In this document: in pieces, positions 53,935-63,647 of the stretch
How positions within the stretch are numbered: position 1 is the first letter of the stretch
Layout: each line of letters begins with the position of its first letter
Assembly (NCBI GenBank): GCA_036961205.1
Contig: JBALVI010000003.1
Coordinates: forward strand, 248,001-312,000
From: CALJFL01 sp036961205
GTDB lineage: Bacteria; Pseudomonadota; Gammaproteobacteria; Pseudomonadales; Halieaceae
Reading direction: 5' to 3'
DNA: 64,000 nt
Made by a program: the position numbers and the translations under genes
Notes under the pieces: generated by a model
Databases searched by the model: none
Told to the model about the DNA's origin: nothing
The model's input: only the letters and a program-made list of their open reading frames with translations

Positions 53935-55590
53935 TTATCTATTTGCAGCCAGTTCTTTGGCCAAATCATCGCGCAACCTATATTTCTGAATCTTGGTAGA
54001 GGACATGGGCCATTCATCTACGAATCGAATGTAGCGAGGAACCTTGAAACTGGCGATCTGATTCTGGCAAAAACCGATTAACTCTTCCTCACTGCACTGT
54101 TTGTCCGGCTTCAGTTCCACAAAGGCAGCTGCGACCTCCAGGAGCTTATCATCGGGCACCCCAACCACTTGCGCCAGAGCAACCGCAGGATGCTTTGACA
54201 GATAGGATTCAATCTCAACCGCGGCTACGTTTTCACCGCCAACTTTAAGCATGTCCTTGAACCGGCCATGATAGGCAACACGGCCGAGTGAATCGACGGA
54301 ACCTATATCACCTGTATGAAACCATCCATCACCGTCAAATGCCTCAGCATCTTTCTCCGGAGATTTGTAATATCCGCCGAATACCGCGTAGCCGCTTAGC
54401 AGAATCTCTCCATGTTCTTCAGGGCCGACTTCCTCAGCGCTTTCGGGGTCCACTATTCTTATTTTGATGCCAGCGAAGGGCCTGCCGGAACGATGAGCTC
54501 GGATTTCGTTGTCGTCCTCAGGGTGGCTGAAACTGACAACACCGGTAACCTCTGTGGAACCGTAGGCGGTAACGTGTACTGCATTGGGTATTGCTGCCAT
54601 ATTACTTTTCAGTTGATCGGGCACACCAACATTATTGATCAGGCGGACGCTAGCGAATTTCTCCAATGAAAAGTCTTGATGTTTAAGCAGCGCTGACATG
54701 ATGGTAGGGAAAGCGACAAATAGAAACGAAGCTTTCTCTTCTTCGATAACTTCAATCGCGGCGTCAGCCTCAAAATGGATGGTGGAAATTGAGGTTCCGC
54801 CTCGGCACAGTATTGCCAAAAATGGCAGTAGGAAACTCATATGAAACATTGGCAGAGGGTTCCACATACGCTCCTTTTCAGTGAGCGTAAAGCGTGATGC
54901 GACCTCGGTGGCGTTGCGTGCCAATGATTCATGGCTAATTCTGCAACCTTTTGGAAGAGATGTTGTGCCAGAGGTGTACATCATTACACAAGGGTCGCAT
55001 AGCACGACTTCGCTTCGTCTTCGCCATGCTTCTTCTAGCGATATGCGCGCTGCAAAGTGCTGGAATTGACCATGGTTGAGAAAGCCGGGAGGGCTGGTCT
55101 CTTCCATCAGCACAATGCCGTTAAGTTTTGGCGCGCAGGGCAGGGTGAGTCTAAATGGATCCTTCGCTTTATCAAGCCCGTCTAATGCGCCGTAAAGAAG
55201 CTCTATATAGCTAACATGCTCTGAGACGCGATCGCTGGTAAAAAGCCATTTCAAGTCTGCGTTATCAATTACATAGGCCAGCTCAGCGGATTTGTATCGC
55301 GCGTTAAGTAAAACTCCAACGGCGCCGCTAAGAGATAATGCAAACAACATTTCTATTACTTCAACCGAATTGGGTGCCAATATTCCAACATGGTCACCTG
55401 CTTCAACCCCCATCCCCTGGAGTGCGCGGGCTTTGGTTATAGCGCGATTAGCCATCTCGCTATAACTAATGCGTTGTTCATCCAAAATCAATAATTCGTG
55501 GTCTGGCCACTGTCGCGCAGCACCAAGCAGCAGGTCGCCAATAGTTGTTACTTCTATTAATGGCTGGCTAAAGAAAGGGGGACTTTTCAT
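53935..55590 (-). CDS. Acyl-CoA synthetase (AMP-forming)
   Basis: The product is 551 aa from ATG 55590, just past the MFS stop codon; a longer frame would overlap the MFS gene by about 50 bases. The P-loop is MYTSGTTSLPKGCRISH, then VTAYGSTEVTG, WFHTGDIGSVD and GRFKDMLKVGGENVAAVEIE. The C-terminal Lys lies in PMSSTKIQKYRLRDDL. It probably activates the substrate imported by the adjoining MFS or TonB systems. Confidence 0.9.
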   Translation of the reverse strand: MKSPPFFSQPLIEVTTIGDLLLGAARQWPDHELLILDEQRISYSEMANRAITKARALQGMGVEAGDHVGILAPNSVEVIEMLFALSLSGAVGVLLNARYKSAELAYVIDNADLKWLFTSDRVSEHVSYIELLYGALDGLDKAKDPFRLTLPCAPKLNGIVLMEETSPPGFLNHGQFQHFAARISLEEAWRRRSEVVLCDPCVMMYTSGTTSLPKGCRISHESLARNATEVASRFTLTEKERMWNPLPMFHMSFLLPFLAILCRGGTSISTIHFEADAAIEVIEEEKASFLFVAFPTIMSALLKHQDFSLEKFASVRLINNVGVPDQLKSNMAAIPNAVHVTAYGSTEVTGVVSFSHPEDDNEIRAHRSGRPFAGIKIRIVDPESAEEVGPEEHGEILLSGYAVFGGYYKSPEKDAEAFDGDGWFHTGDIGSVDSLGRVAYHGRFKDMLKVGGENVAAVEIESYLSKHPAVALAQVVGVPDDKLLEVAAAFVELKPDKQCSEEELIGFCQNQIASFKVPRYIRFVDEWPMSSTKIQKYRLRDDLAKELAANR

Positions 55591-55594
55591 GTTG

Positions 55595-57232
55595 CTAAAT
55601 CGGCTCGCCGTGTGCCCTGGCGCGCTCCTCTCTGCCATGCAGGTCATCCAACAAATGCCGCTTCATTAACAATGAGAAAACGATAACAATAACGAAAACT
55701 AACAAGCCATATCCTAAACTTTTCTCCAGGGCATCGGCACTGTTCATACCACCCGCTACAAACGAGTCACTAAGATAGCCAATAAGATACGGTCCCATTG
55801 CAAGACCCAGAAAGGTTACCATCGCCAGATAAAATGCTGATGCAGCTGCTCGCATACGCGGTAAAACCAGACTTGTAATGATACCGGAGCCGGCCCCACT
55901 CCAAAGAACTGCGACAAATTGCATTGCTGCGTTGGCTATATAAACAGTTTTCAAATCGTCGGTATTCAAGATCACAAGCGCTAGTGCCGAGGTTAATACG
56001 GCGGTAATGATGGCCATATAGGCATGGGCGTCCTGACTAACATGACGCCTCAGAAAATCTGCCATCCAGCCGCCAAATGCTACGCCAACTCCGCCGCAAA
56101 TAGCGGTTGAGGCGCCGAGAATCATTCCGACTTCAGAAAGATCTACGCCAAATTTTCGGATGAGGTACGGAGCCATCCACAGGGCGTAGCCGTAGGTTAT
56201 AAAAGTGACTGTGGGAAAAGCGATATTGGCGTATATCATGGAGCGGCTGCGAAAGATAAGCGCAAACGTAGGTGCATCGCGCAATTTTAGCGATTGCGCC
56301 CAGCTAAATAGAGCATAGATACCAATTCCCATCACCGTCCATTGCGAAACACTTCCAGTAAAGAAGATCATCAAAGCAACAGCGACAATTAAGCCTATTG
56401 CGAGCACTATATTAGTTAGAAAGATCCGCCCGCCGTTGTCTTTTTTATACAAACTAATCATGGAAAATGGAGGAATGATTGCCATCAGTTCCTGCCAGCT
56501 TTCTCTGAACGGGTGCGGATGGTTTTGCTGGCTTGCGATCCCCTCGCTGAATCCGCGTTTTGGCTCTTTTAACGTGCTGAATAAGGCGGCCAATAGTATG
56601 CCCGGGATACCTACCGCCAGAAAGGTTACCTGCCAACCTTTAAGGCCAAACGGCGCATCTGCAATTTGCGGATAACTTAAGTTCCAGCTATCGACGATCC
56701 AGCCTCCCAGGAACATGCTGAGGCCCATGCCGATATAGGCACCGCTGGAGTAGAGGGCGAGCACCGTTGCTCGCTGTTCAGGAAGGAACCAGTCGGACAA
56801 TAAGGAATACGCCGAAGGTGTTGCGCTGGCTTCGCCGACACCGACACCAAACCGATAGACAGTGAGGCTCGCAAAACCGCCGGCAGTGCCTGACAGCATG
56901 GTCATACCGCTCCACAGCACCAGCCCCACAGCAATTAGACTTTTACGCACCCAAAGATCAGCCAGTCGACCCAATGGCAGGCCGAAAACCGCATAGAAAA
57001 CTGCAAAGGACGTGCCGTACAGAAACCCCATTTGCGAATCGCTGATCCCCAGATCTGCCTTTATCTCTTCAGCCAGAATGGCCAGAATCTGCCGGTCTAG
57101 CAAATTCATCGTGTAGACAAGAATCAGTAGCCCCAGTACATATTTTGCATAGGGCCCTCCCACTCTAAAAATCCCTTGATGGAAAGAATTCGGGTTGGTG
57201 TTAGCGGTATCTACTGGGGTGGGACTATTCAT
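55595..57232 (-). CDS. MFS transporter (spinster-like)
   Basis: The product is 545 aa with about twelve TM helices. The first helix region LLILVYTMNLLDRQILAILAEE and the loop FGLPLGRLADLWVRKS are the MFS signature of the group often annotated spinster-like, common in Sphingomonads and marine gammaproteobacteria. It is directly upstream of the acyl-CoA synthetase gene. Confidence 0.9.
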   Translation of the reverse strand: MNSPTPVDTANTNPNSFHQGIFRVGGPYAKYVLGLLILVYTMNLLDRQILAILAEEIKADLGISDSQMGFLYGTSFAVFYAVFGLPLGRLADLWVRKSLIAVGLVLWSGMTMLSGTAGGFASLTVYRFGVGVGEASATPSAYSLLSDWFLPEQRATVLALYSSGAYIGMGLSMFLGGWIVDSWNLSYPQIADAPFGLKGWQVTFLAVGIPGILLAALFSTLKEPKRGFSEGIASQQNHPHPFRESWQELMAIIPPFSMISLYKKDNGGRIFLTNIVLAIGLIVAVALMIFFTGSVSQWTVMGIGIYALFSWAQSLKLRDAPTFALIFRSRSMIYANIAFPTVTFITYGYALWMAPYLIRKFGVDLSEVGMILGASTAICGGVGVAFGGWMADFLRRHVSQDAHAYMAIITAVLTSALALVILNTDDLKTVYIANAAMQFVAVLWSGAGSGIITSLVLPRMRAAASAFYLAMVTFLGLAMGPYLIGYLSDSFVAGGMNSADALEKSLGYGLLVFVIVIVFSLLMKRHLLDDLHGREERARAHGEPI

Positions 57233-57326
57233 ATTGGGCTAGTCTTATAATTATTTCTATGGATTGGACGAAACAAAGTAATTCTGAATCTCAAGTTACA
57301 GGGATTGGCAATTCCCACCGTGCACG

Positions 57327-58163
57327 CTACAACCCGGATTTGCCTGCCTCTTTCTGCATGGGGCTGTACTCGGCGTAACGCGGCGTCCGGTTCAGTGAGC
57401 CGGAAGTCACGCCAGCATCGGTTGTTAACGTAAGTCCGCTGGTGAAACCGGATTCATCGCTAGCCAACCACAGTGCTGCATTGGCCACATCTTCCGCTGT
57501 GCCAGCTCGGTTGGTTAAAGGCGAATTCTCAGCAAGGTGTCTAGCTGTTTGTTCAATTGCCTGTGGGTCATGGAGATGGGCATCGGCGACCATCGGGGTT
57601 GCCATGGAGTAGGGGGCTATGGCATTGACTCGTATCCCGTTGCCACAGAGTTCGGAGCTGGTACTTTTGGTCAAACCAACGACAGCGTGTTTGGCAACCG
57701 TATAAGCATGAGGTGCCAGCCCGCCGGTCACACCGGCAACACTGGACATATTAATAATTGAACCTGACTCCTGTGGCCGCATCACCCTGGCGGCATGTTT
57801 CACGCCGTAGAAGACTCCGTTAATGAGTATATCCAGGGTGGCAACCCATTCCGCAGCAGGTGTTGTATGAATTGGACCTTTTGAGCCTACAATGCCCGCG
57901 TTATTGAACATAATGTCCAACTTTCCAAAGGCGCTAACAGCAAGGTCTACGAGTTTTGCGACGTCATCTTCATTGGTGACATTGCAAACGGCAAAAACAG
58001 CCGCACTACCCAAGGTCTCGGCCAGCTCCAGGCCTTGTTCCTCCTGAATATCCCCCAAAACAACGCGACAACCTTCGGCAACAAACCTGTGAGCGGTGGC
58101 GGCACCAATGCCGCTAGACGCTCCCGTTATCACTGCAACTTTACCATCCAAGCGGTTAGCCAT
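57327..58163 (-). CDS. Short-chain dehydrogenase/reductase
   Basis: The product is 278 aa. The classical SDR features are TGASSGIGAATAHRF (cofactor loop), NNAG, the catalytic Ser in INMSSVAG and YTVAK. An Asp after the second strand (LGDIQEEQG) points to NAD rather than NADP. It probably oxidises a hydroxy intermediate of the local pathway. Confidence 0.93.
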   Translation of the reverse strand: MANRLDGKVAVITGASSGIGAATAHRFVAEGCRVVLGDIQEEQGLELAETLGSAAVFAVCNVTNEDDVAKLVDLAVSAFGKLDIMFNNAGIVGSKGPIHTTPAAEWVATLDILINGVFYGVKHAARVMRPQESGSIINMSSVAGVTGGLAPHAYTVAKHAVVGLTKSTSSELCGNGIRVNAIAPYSMATPMVADAHLHDPQAIEQTARHLAENSPLTNRAGTAEDVANAALWLASDESGFTSGLTLTTDAGVTSGSLNRTPRYAEYSPMQKEAGKSGL

Positions 58164-58225
58164 ATGTATTCCCTAATTCTTATGTATAAACAATAATTTG
58201 ATACTAATTCGGTCTGGGCGCAGAC

Positions 58226-58729
58226 CTAAAGTGGTGTAGTCGCCGCCTCCATTTTATCGCGGTCGTGGGTAATTTTTTTACCTGGAGTGAACTCCAGGAT
58301 CACTCGATTTGGTGAATCGATGTATTGAATCATCTGTTCAATGTAGGCAGGTCCGCGGTCACCATACCGCTTTTCGGCGAAGGTTCGGTAAAACATATCT
58401 TTTATTCTTCGGTCGTCCTTTGGGTGCACGATCGTGGTGCCTTTGTAAGTTACGGTCTTGCCTTCACCCATCTCTGTACCGGTGCTGGTGATGCAAATAC
58501 ACGTTCTGGGATCGCGCCTAACAGCGAATATACGTTTGCGTTGTTCGGCCGCGGTCATCCAGATGTGCCCGTCGATTTCAATGAAGCTCTGCGTTACACC
58601 CACAGGTTCGCCTGCCCGCGTGGTCCACATGAATACGCACTCTTTTTGTAACTGCAGCAACCGCTTCTCGTCCTGTGGATCAAGGGTGTAGCTGGTAACG
58701 TCTTCATAATTTTCCACATATTCGGTCAT
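58226..58729 (-). CDS. Pyridoxamine 5'-phosphate oxidase-fold protein
   Basis: The product is 167 aa from the ATG at 58729, which has AAGGA upstream; the frame is open to 58750. The split-barrel fold is suggested by FMWTTRAGEPVGVTQSFIEI and the strand IWMTAAEQRKRIFAVRRDPR. Such proteins bind FMN, F420 or haem; which one cannot be told. Confidence 0.8.
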   Translation of the reverse strand: MTEYVENYEDVTSYTLDPQDEKRLLQLQKECVFMWTTRAGEPVGVTQSFIEIDGHIWMTAAEQRKRIFAVRRDPRTCICITSTGTEMGEGKTVTYKGTTIVHPKDDRRIKDMFYRTFAEKRYGDRGPAYIEQMIQYIDSPNRVILEFTPGKKITHDRDKMEAATTPL

Positions 58730-58750
58730 TGTTTGCGGTCCTTCTTTCAT

Positions 58751-59119
58751 TTTTTATAAGTTCAATTTAGCAGCCGCGCTTACACTCTTACCACGGAAAG
58801 TCCCTATTAAAATTGTGGCCTTTAAGTCTACTAAAACTGTTGAAAACCTATAGGTTATTCCCACAGCATTCAAAATAATTTTTTTAATGGCACTAAATAT
58901 TCTTCAATAGACTGTCTGTGACGTCAGTCCTAGTATGAAGTTGAAGGTTGTTCAAGTACGCAGCTTTGCAATCCAGGTTACAAGCGATGTGATTACTAGG
59001 TCTACCCCAGAAGAGGGTAATAAAAGGTTCATCCAGCGCTCAAAAGTTCGGCACGGCTCGAAAGCAATGCCTCTAGAGCGAGACAGACTTAAAACTATAA
59101 ATCCAAGGTGTATACAGTT
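58751..59119. other. Divergent intergenic region before the TonB receptor gene
   Basis: This is about 370 bases, AT-rich in its first half. A perfect 12-bp palindrome AACCTATAGGTT lies at 58845-58856 and could be a small operator. I do not see a clear Fur box or a convincing -35/-10 pair. Confidence 0.5.
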
Positions 59120-61573
59120 ATGAATATGATCAATCACCACAACAGGTTGAACCGCCCAGTCAACAACAAGCTTAAGTTTGCGGTGAGAGCCTGTATGGGC
59201 TTGGCACTTTCAGCGGGACTGAGTCCATTCGCGCAAGCTCAGGACGCTGACTCAACGAATATGCAGCTGGAGGAAGTCATTGTCACCTCCCGATTCCGTG
59301 CAGAGTCAGTTCAGGACGTACCCATCGCGGTCACAGCCATCACCGCAGAGTTGGAAAATCCTTCCATCCGCAATCTGAGGGATTTGGAAGGCCTTGCACC
59401 CAATGTCCAGATCCGGCATTCGATGGGACGCACAGCCGGTCACGCCATTTCAATTCGTGGCATCGGCTACAGCAACGATGAGAAGAGCTTTGACCCGGCA
59501 GTCGGCGTAGTGATTGACGGCGTAGCCATGACGTCCACATCTGGCACACTGCTGGATAACTTCGATATAGCGAAAGTTGAGATTATGAGGGGCCCACAGG
59601 GCACCTTGTTTGGCAAGAACACTATTGCTGGTGTCATCAATGTGACCCGTACTGACCCCACTGGTGAATTGGGTGGCGACGTCAGGGCCACCTTGGGCAA
59701 CTTCGGTCGCACAGATGTCAAAGCGGTTATAAACACACCGATAATTGAAGATGTACTGGCTGCCAAGCTATTTGTAGCCAGCCTCAAGGACGATGGTTAC
59801 ATCGAAAACGTAACCCTGGACAAGGATGTCGCAGCCCAGGATTATCTTAGCTATGGTCTCGCGCTTTTATGGACTCCAAATGAAAACCTCCGTGCAAAAC
59901 TGACCGTCGAAGGTATTGATGACGACAGTGATAATGGCGCGTTTCGTAATCTCACCGGTAGAGGTGGTAACCGAGGTATCGCGCTGCAAGATGGATTCAG
60001 CGGCGGTTGGGAGCCCTATTCGCCGGCGATTATCCCCATTACCGGAAATCCACGCTACGCCGAGAACGCGTCGTTCCCAGACGTCAGCGGTGAAGACTGC
60101 CTGGCAGCTAACGACCCTGGCTCACGCCCAGATACTACCAGTGCATCGCAGGAAAATAAGGGCGAGATGGAAACCGATGCCGTAACGCTACAGGTCGATT
60201 GGCAGATTGGCGACGACTCAAGTTTGACCTATATCTACGGTTATAGAGACACCGAGGAACTGGCTGTTTGGCCTTATTCCGGCAGTCAGTGCGACTTCAT
60301 TACCGTCGACAACTATAACGAGAATGACCAGGAGAGCCATGAGCTCCGATGGGCCAAGTCCACCGATAGCTTCTCTGTTGTGCTGGGCTTATACCAAATG
60401 GAAAACTCTTACAGCCAGGACTGGTTCACCTATGACTTTTGGGAGTTAATTCGTAGTCCAGAGTCACTGGTCGCAAACTATGCCGCTACACCAGAGCAGG
60501 TTGCGGAGCTGGGTAGTGACTTCGGCCAGAATATCTACCAGAGCCAAGAGACCACGGGTCAGGCAGTCTTCGGGCAATTGGACTATTGGTTGACTGAAAA
60601 ACTCGAACTGACCGTGGGCGCGCGTTATACCAAAGATGAGAAGGACTTCTTCGCGCGTGATTACTGCCTTAAAGCCGATGCAGATCGCGACCTGCAAAAC
60701 TGGGATAACTGCGTAAATACTGCCGCAACAAGGGGCGAGTCAAGCGGGGGAACCTTTAACGGCGATCTTTCTGAATCGAAGACCACCGGACGCCTGGGCT
60801 TTGGCTATCAACTGGAAGATGACATTCTTCTGTACGGCTCTGCCTCCACCGGCTTTCATAGCGGCGGCTTCTACGGCAAGAATCAGGCTTTGTCAGCGTT
60901 CGGGGTAACTTACGCGCCCGAGGAAATTACCAGTTACGAAATTGGTGCAAAGATGGAGCTTATGGATAGGCGATTGCGACTTAACGTGGCCGCCTTTAAT
61001 AGCACAGTCGATGATTTACAAGCGGTGACTACGATACCAAACCCTGCGGATGGCACTTCCATCTCAGCCCCCTTCAACGTCGGTGAGGTGGAATATCAAG
61101 GGCTTGAGCTAGAAGCGGTAGGGATAGTGACGGGTGATTTTAGAGTCAGTGCTTCCGTCGGTTATTTGGATGCATCCTACAATTCCTTCGACGCGGATCT
61201 TTCAGGTCGCACGGGGGGAGTACCAATAGACAACAGCTATTTGGAGCCCAAGCAGGCACCTGAATGGACTTTAGGGGTGACCGCTAATTACAGCACCGAC
61301 TTCGCAGGTGGAGTGATCGCCTCCAACGCTATGTATGCGTGGACCGATGATTTCTACACTCAGGAAGACAATGATCCCATATCACTGGTTGACTCCTACG
61401 GCAAACTTAACCTGGACCTGGGTTATGAGCGCGATAGCTGGAGGGTTACAGCCTTCGTCAATAACTTAACAGACGAGACCAACTTTGTTAGTCGTACGAG
61501 TGGAACGCTCATTACCTACGGCCAGGAGAGTAAAGGGCGTACCTATGGCGTCGAGTTGGCTGTCACTTTTTAG
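59120..61573 (+). CDS. TonB-dependent outer-membrane receptor
   Basis: The product is 817 aa from ATG 59120 (the GTG at 59108 is less likely). A signal peptide ends near FAQA-QD, the TonB-box-like LEEVIVTSR is at about 50-58, a plug domain (SIRGIGYSND, VEIMRGPQGTLFGKNTIAG) follows, and a 22-strand barrel ends in GRTYGVELAVTF. Neighbouring catabolic genes suggest a hydrophobic organic ligand rather than iron, but this is inference. Confidence 0.92.
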   Translation: MNMINHHNRLNRPVNNKLKFAVRACMGLALSAGLSPFAQAQDADSTNMQLEEVIVTSRFRAESVQDVPIAVTAITAELENPSIRNLRDLEGLAPNVQIRHSMGRTAGHAISIRGIGYSNDEKSFDPAVGVVIDGVAMTSTSGTLLDNFDIAKVEIMRGPQGTLFGKNTIAGVINVTRTDPTGELGGDVRATLGNFGRTDVKAVINTPIIEDVLAAKLFVASLKDDGYIENVTLDKDVAAQDYLSYGLALLWTPNENLRAKLTVEGIDDDSDNGAFRNLTGRGGNRGIALQDGFSGGWEPYSPAIIPITGNPRYAENASFPDVSGEDCLAANDPGSRPDTTSASQENKGEMETDAVTLQVDWQIGDDSSLTYIYGYRDTEELAVWPYSGSQCDFITVDNYNENDQESHELRWAKSTDSFSVVLGLYQMENSYSQDWFTYDFWELIRSPESLVANYAATPEQVAELGSDFGQNIYQSQETTGQAVFGQLDYWLTEKLELTVGARYTKDEKDFFARDYCLKADADRDLQNWDNCVNTAATRGESSGGTFNGDLSESKTTGRLGFGYQLEDDILLYGSASTGFHSGGFYGKNQALSAFGVTYAPEEITSYEIGAKMELMDRRLRLNVAAFNSTVDDLQAVTTIPNPADGTSISAPFNVGEVEYQGLELEAVGIVTGDFRVSASVGYLDASYNSFDADLSGRTGGVPIDNSYLEPKQAPEWTLGVTANYSTDFAGGVIASNAMYAWTDDFYTQEDNDPISLVDSYGKLNLDLGYERDSWRVTAFVNNLTDETNFVSRTSGTLITYGQESKGRTYGVELAVTF

Positions 61574-61609
61574 GTCCTGATTCCGCAGCTCTCGAGCGAC
61601 ATGGAATAT

Positions 61610-61644
61610 AGCCCCGGCGACTAATTGTCGCTGGGGCTTTTTTT
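61610..61644 (+). terminator. Intrinsic terminator after the TonB receptor gene
   Basis: The 12-base arms agccccggcgac and gtcgctggggct (one mismatch) around a taatt loop are followed by seven T. Confidence 0.9.
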
Positions 61645-61695
61645 CGCTCCTCACTTCCATCAAACTATTTGATAAAGACAAAAAGTGCTTAAGCT

Positions 61696-62859
61696 ATGAA
61701 TGTATTTGTGAACGAGGAAGACCAACTCTTTTGTGACACGACCCGAAAATGGGTTAATAACGAGATTCCCAAGGATTGGTGTAGAAAACTGGAGACCATG
61801 GAGCACCAGTTCCCGCACGAATTCTGGGACAAGCTCGTTGAATTTGGTGCCCACGGCATTGGCATACCTGAACAGTATGGTGGCCAGGGCGGCAGTATTC
61901 TCAATCAAGCGCTATTCGCTCGCGAATTGTCCAGAACAGCAGGCGGCTTGAGCTGGGTTTGGGGCGTCACCTCATTTTCAGGCGCAAAAGCGATCAACTG
62001 CTGTGGCTCCGAAGCACAGAAAGAGCATTTTTTGCCGAAGATCGCCAGCGGTGAGATAAAGACCGCGATGAGTTTCTCTGAACCTGGTGGAGGTACTGAC
62101 CTTCTGGGCGGGATGAGAACCACGGCCAAGAAGGTGGACGGCGGCTGGCTGATTAACGGTGAAAAGATATGGAGCACCTGCGCTAATGTCGCCGACTACC
62201 TGTTTACCATGGCCAGAAGCAGCACCGACGTAAAGAAACGCGCGGACGGGATCTCCATATTCTTCATACCGGCCAATAGTAAAGGTATCACCATTACTGA
62301 GTTACCGAAGCTTGGCATGCGGGCGGTAAGTTCCTGCTCGATTATTTTCGAGGATGTTTTCGTTCCGGACGAATATCTGCTGGGAGAAGAGGGCAATGGC
62401 TGGTACCAATCGACCAAAACCTTGAACAATGAAAGGCTGGTAAATGCGGCTACCTGTCTGGGCATGCTGGATGCTGTGCTGGAAGACGCAGTTGAGCATA
62501 TGAAATCGCGACATGCCTTCGGCAAGCCCATTGGTCAGTTTCAGGCACTACAGCATTACATTGCTGATATCGCTATGTGGCAAAAGCAAGGGGAGTTACT
62601 GTTCCTTCACACTGCCACCTTGCAGGCCAACGACATTGATTCAGCTCTGGAGTCCAACATGGCCAAAGTTTTTTGCTCCGAAGCTGTCGGCAAGGCGGCT
62701 GATCTGGGTATACAAATTCTTGGTGGCATGGGGTACTCGGCAGAAACCGATATGCAGCGTTACTGGCGAGACTCGCGGCTTCTGCGCATTGGCCCTGTCA
62801 GCAACGAAATGGCCAGAAATATGATTGCGGAGAGTTTTGGTCTTCCGCGCTCGTTTTAA
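61696..62859 (+). CDS. Acyl-CoA dehydrogenase
   Basis: The product is 387 aa. The FAD-binding motifs are MSFSEPGGGTDLLG and WSTCANVADY, and the C-terminal domain has HAFGKPIGQFQALQH and QILGGMGYSAETDMQRYWRD; the Glu in VSNEMAR is in the usual catalytic position. It forms a 2,3-enoyl-CoA from an acyl-CoA. The acyl group is unknown. Confidence 0.93.
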   Translation: MNVFVNEEDQLFCDTTRKWVNNEIPKDWCRKLETMEHQFPHEFWDKLVEFGAHGIGIPEQYGGQGGSILNQALFARELSRTAGGLSWVWGVTSFSGAKAINCCGSEAQKEHFLPKIASGEIKTAMSFSEPGGGTDLLGGMRTTAKKVDGGWLINGEKIWSTCANVADYLFTMARSSTDVKKRADGISIFFIPANSKGITITELPKLGMRAVSSCSIIFEDVFVPDEYLLGEEGNGWYQSTKTLNNERLVNAATCLGMLDAVLEDAVEHMKSRHAFGKPIGQFQALQHYIADIAMWQKQGELLFLHTATLQANDIDSALESNMAKVFCSEAVGKAADLGIQILGGMGYSAETDMQRYWRDSRLLRIGPVSNEMARNMIAESFGLPRSF

Positions 62860-62900
62860 ATCGAAGAAAGCGTTAATCGCTATGCTAATAGGCCCCGAAC

Positions 62901-63305
62901 ATGCAGAAATCTAATAAGGAGCGGGTGCGCACATTTTTCGCGGCCGCGGCGGCTAACGACAGCGAAACAATGCTCGCCGTATTACACCCCGATCTGAAGA
63001 TTGTAGAGGCGGAGTCGTTGCCTTTTGGCGGTGTTACAGAAGGCCGGGAGAATTTTCAGGCATTTACCAGAAAAGTCTTCACTACCTGGAATAACACCAG
63101 CATCACTAGCGAAGACTTGATTGAAGACGGCAACCGGGTGGTGGTTCTGGCCACTATGTCAGCAGAGAGTAAAACCTCGGGCACCCGCTTTACTATGCAG
63201 ATTGCCGAAATATGGACATTTGATGGCGATGGCATGGCCACAGAGATCCAACCATTTTATTTTGATACAAAACGGTTGGTGGACCTTTTTAATGGGGATG
63301 CCTAG
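62901..63305 (+). CDS. SnoaL / NTF2-like protein
   Basis: The product is 134 aa. The cone-shaped alpha+beta fold of the SnoaL/NTF2-like superfamily is recognisable from NDSETMLAVLHPDLKIVEAE and the C-terminal strand DGMATEIQPFYFDT. Relatives range from ketosteroid isomerases to polyketide cyclases. It is 41 bases behind the acyl-CoA dehydrogenase gene. Confidence 0.8.
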   Translation: MQKSNKERVRTFFAAAAANDSETMLAVLHPDLKIVEAESLPFGGVTEGRENFQAFTRKVFTTWNNTSITSEDLIEDGNRVVVLATMSAESKTSGTRFTMQIAEIWTFDGDGMATEIQPFYFDTKRLVDLFNGDA

Positions 63306-63449
63306 CCTCAACTAGATGGCTGTCTGGACGCGTAATGGCCGTAAATTACAGATATTTAAAGTAGATCAAATTTACCCGTCGGGATGGCTTGCAGCCGGCG
63401 CCAGATTTCGACACAATACGCGCCCTCTGCGCAGCTCGTGCGCCGCTAT

Positions 63450-63560
63450 GGTGGTCCGGGCGGTCCCTCCGCAACGATAGATAGTGAATTCCGCCAGGCC
63501 TGGAAGGGAGCAACGGTAATTATCGACTCGTGTGCCGGGGTGTGGCTGTTCGGGCCGCCT
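63450..63560 (+). ncRNA. ffs: 4.5S signal recognition particle RNA
   Basis: About 111 bases. The conserved domain IV parts are plain: CCAGGCCTGGAAGGGAGCAACGG-type left half (63513-63522 region) and GTGTGCCGGGGTGTGGCTG on the right. The ends pair (GGTGGTCC at 63450 with GGGCCGCC at 63552, two G-T pairs). A CACAATACG -10-like element at about 63410 predicts a leader of roughly 25 bases, which agrees with the known RNase P-trimmed precursor in E. coli. It lies directly upstream of dnaX, as in Pseudomonas. Exact ends are uncertain by a few bases. Confidence 0.9.
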
Positions 63561-63647
63561 CCATTTTCATACCAGTAAGCTTTAGGTGCATCCTGTGCTG
63601 GTGTATCCTAGCCCATTGAATTTAATCCAGTCAGGGTACAGCCAAGA

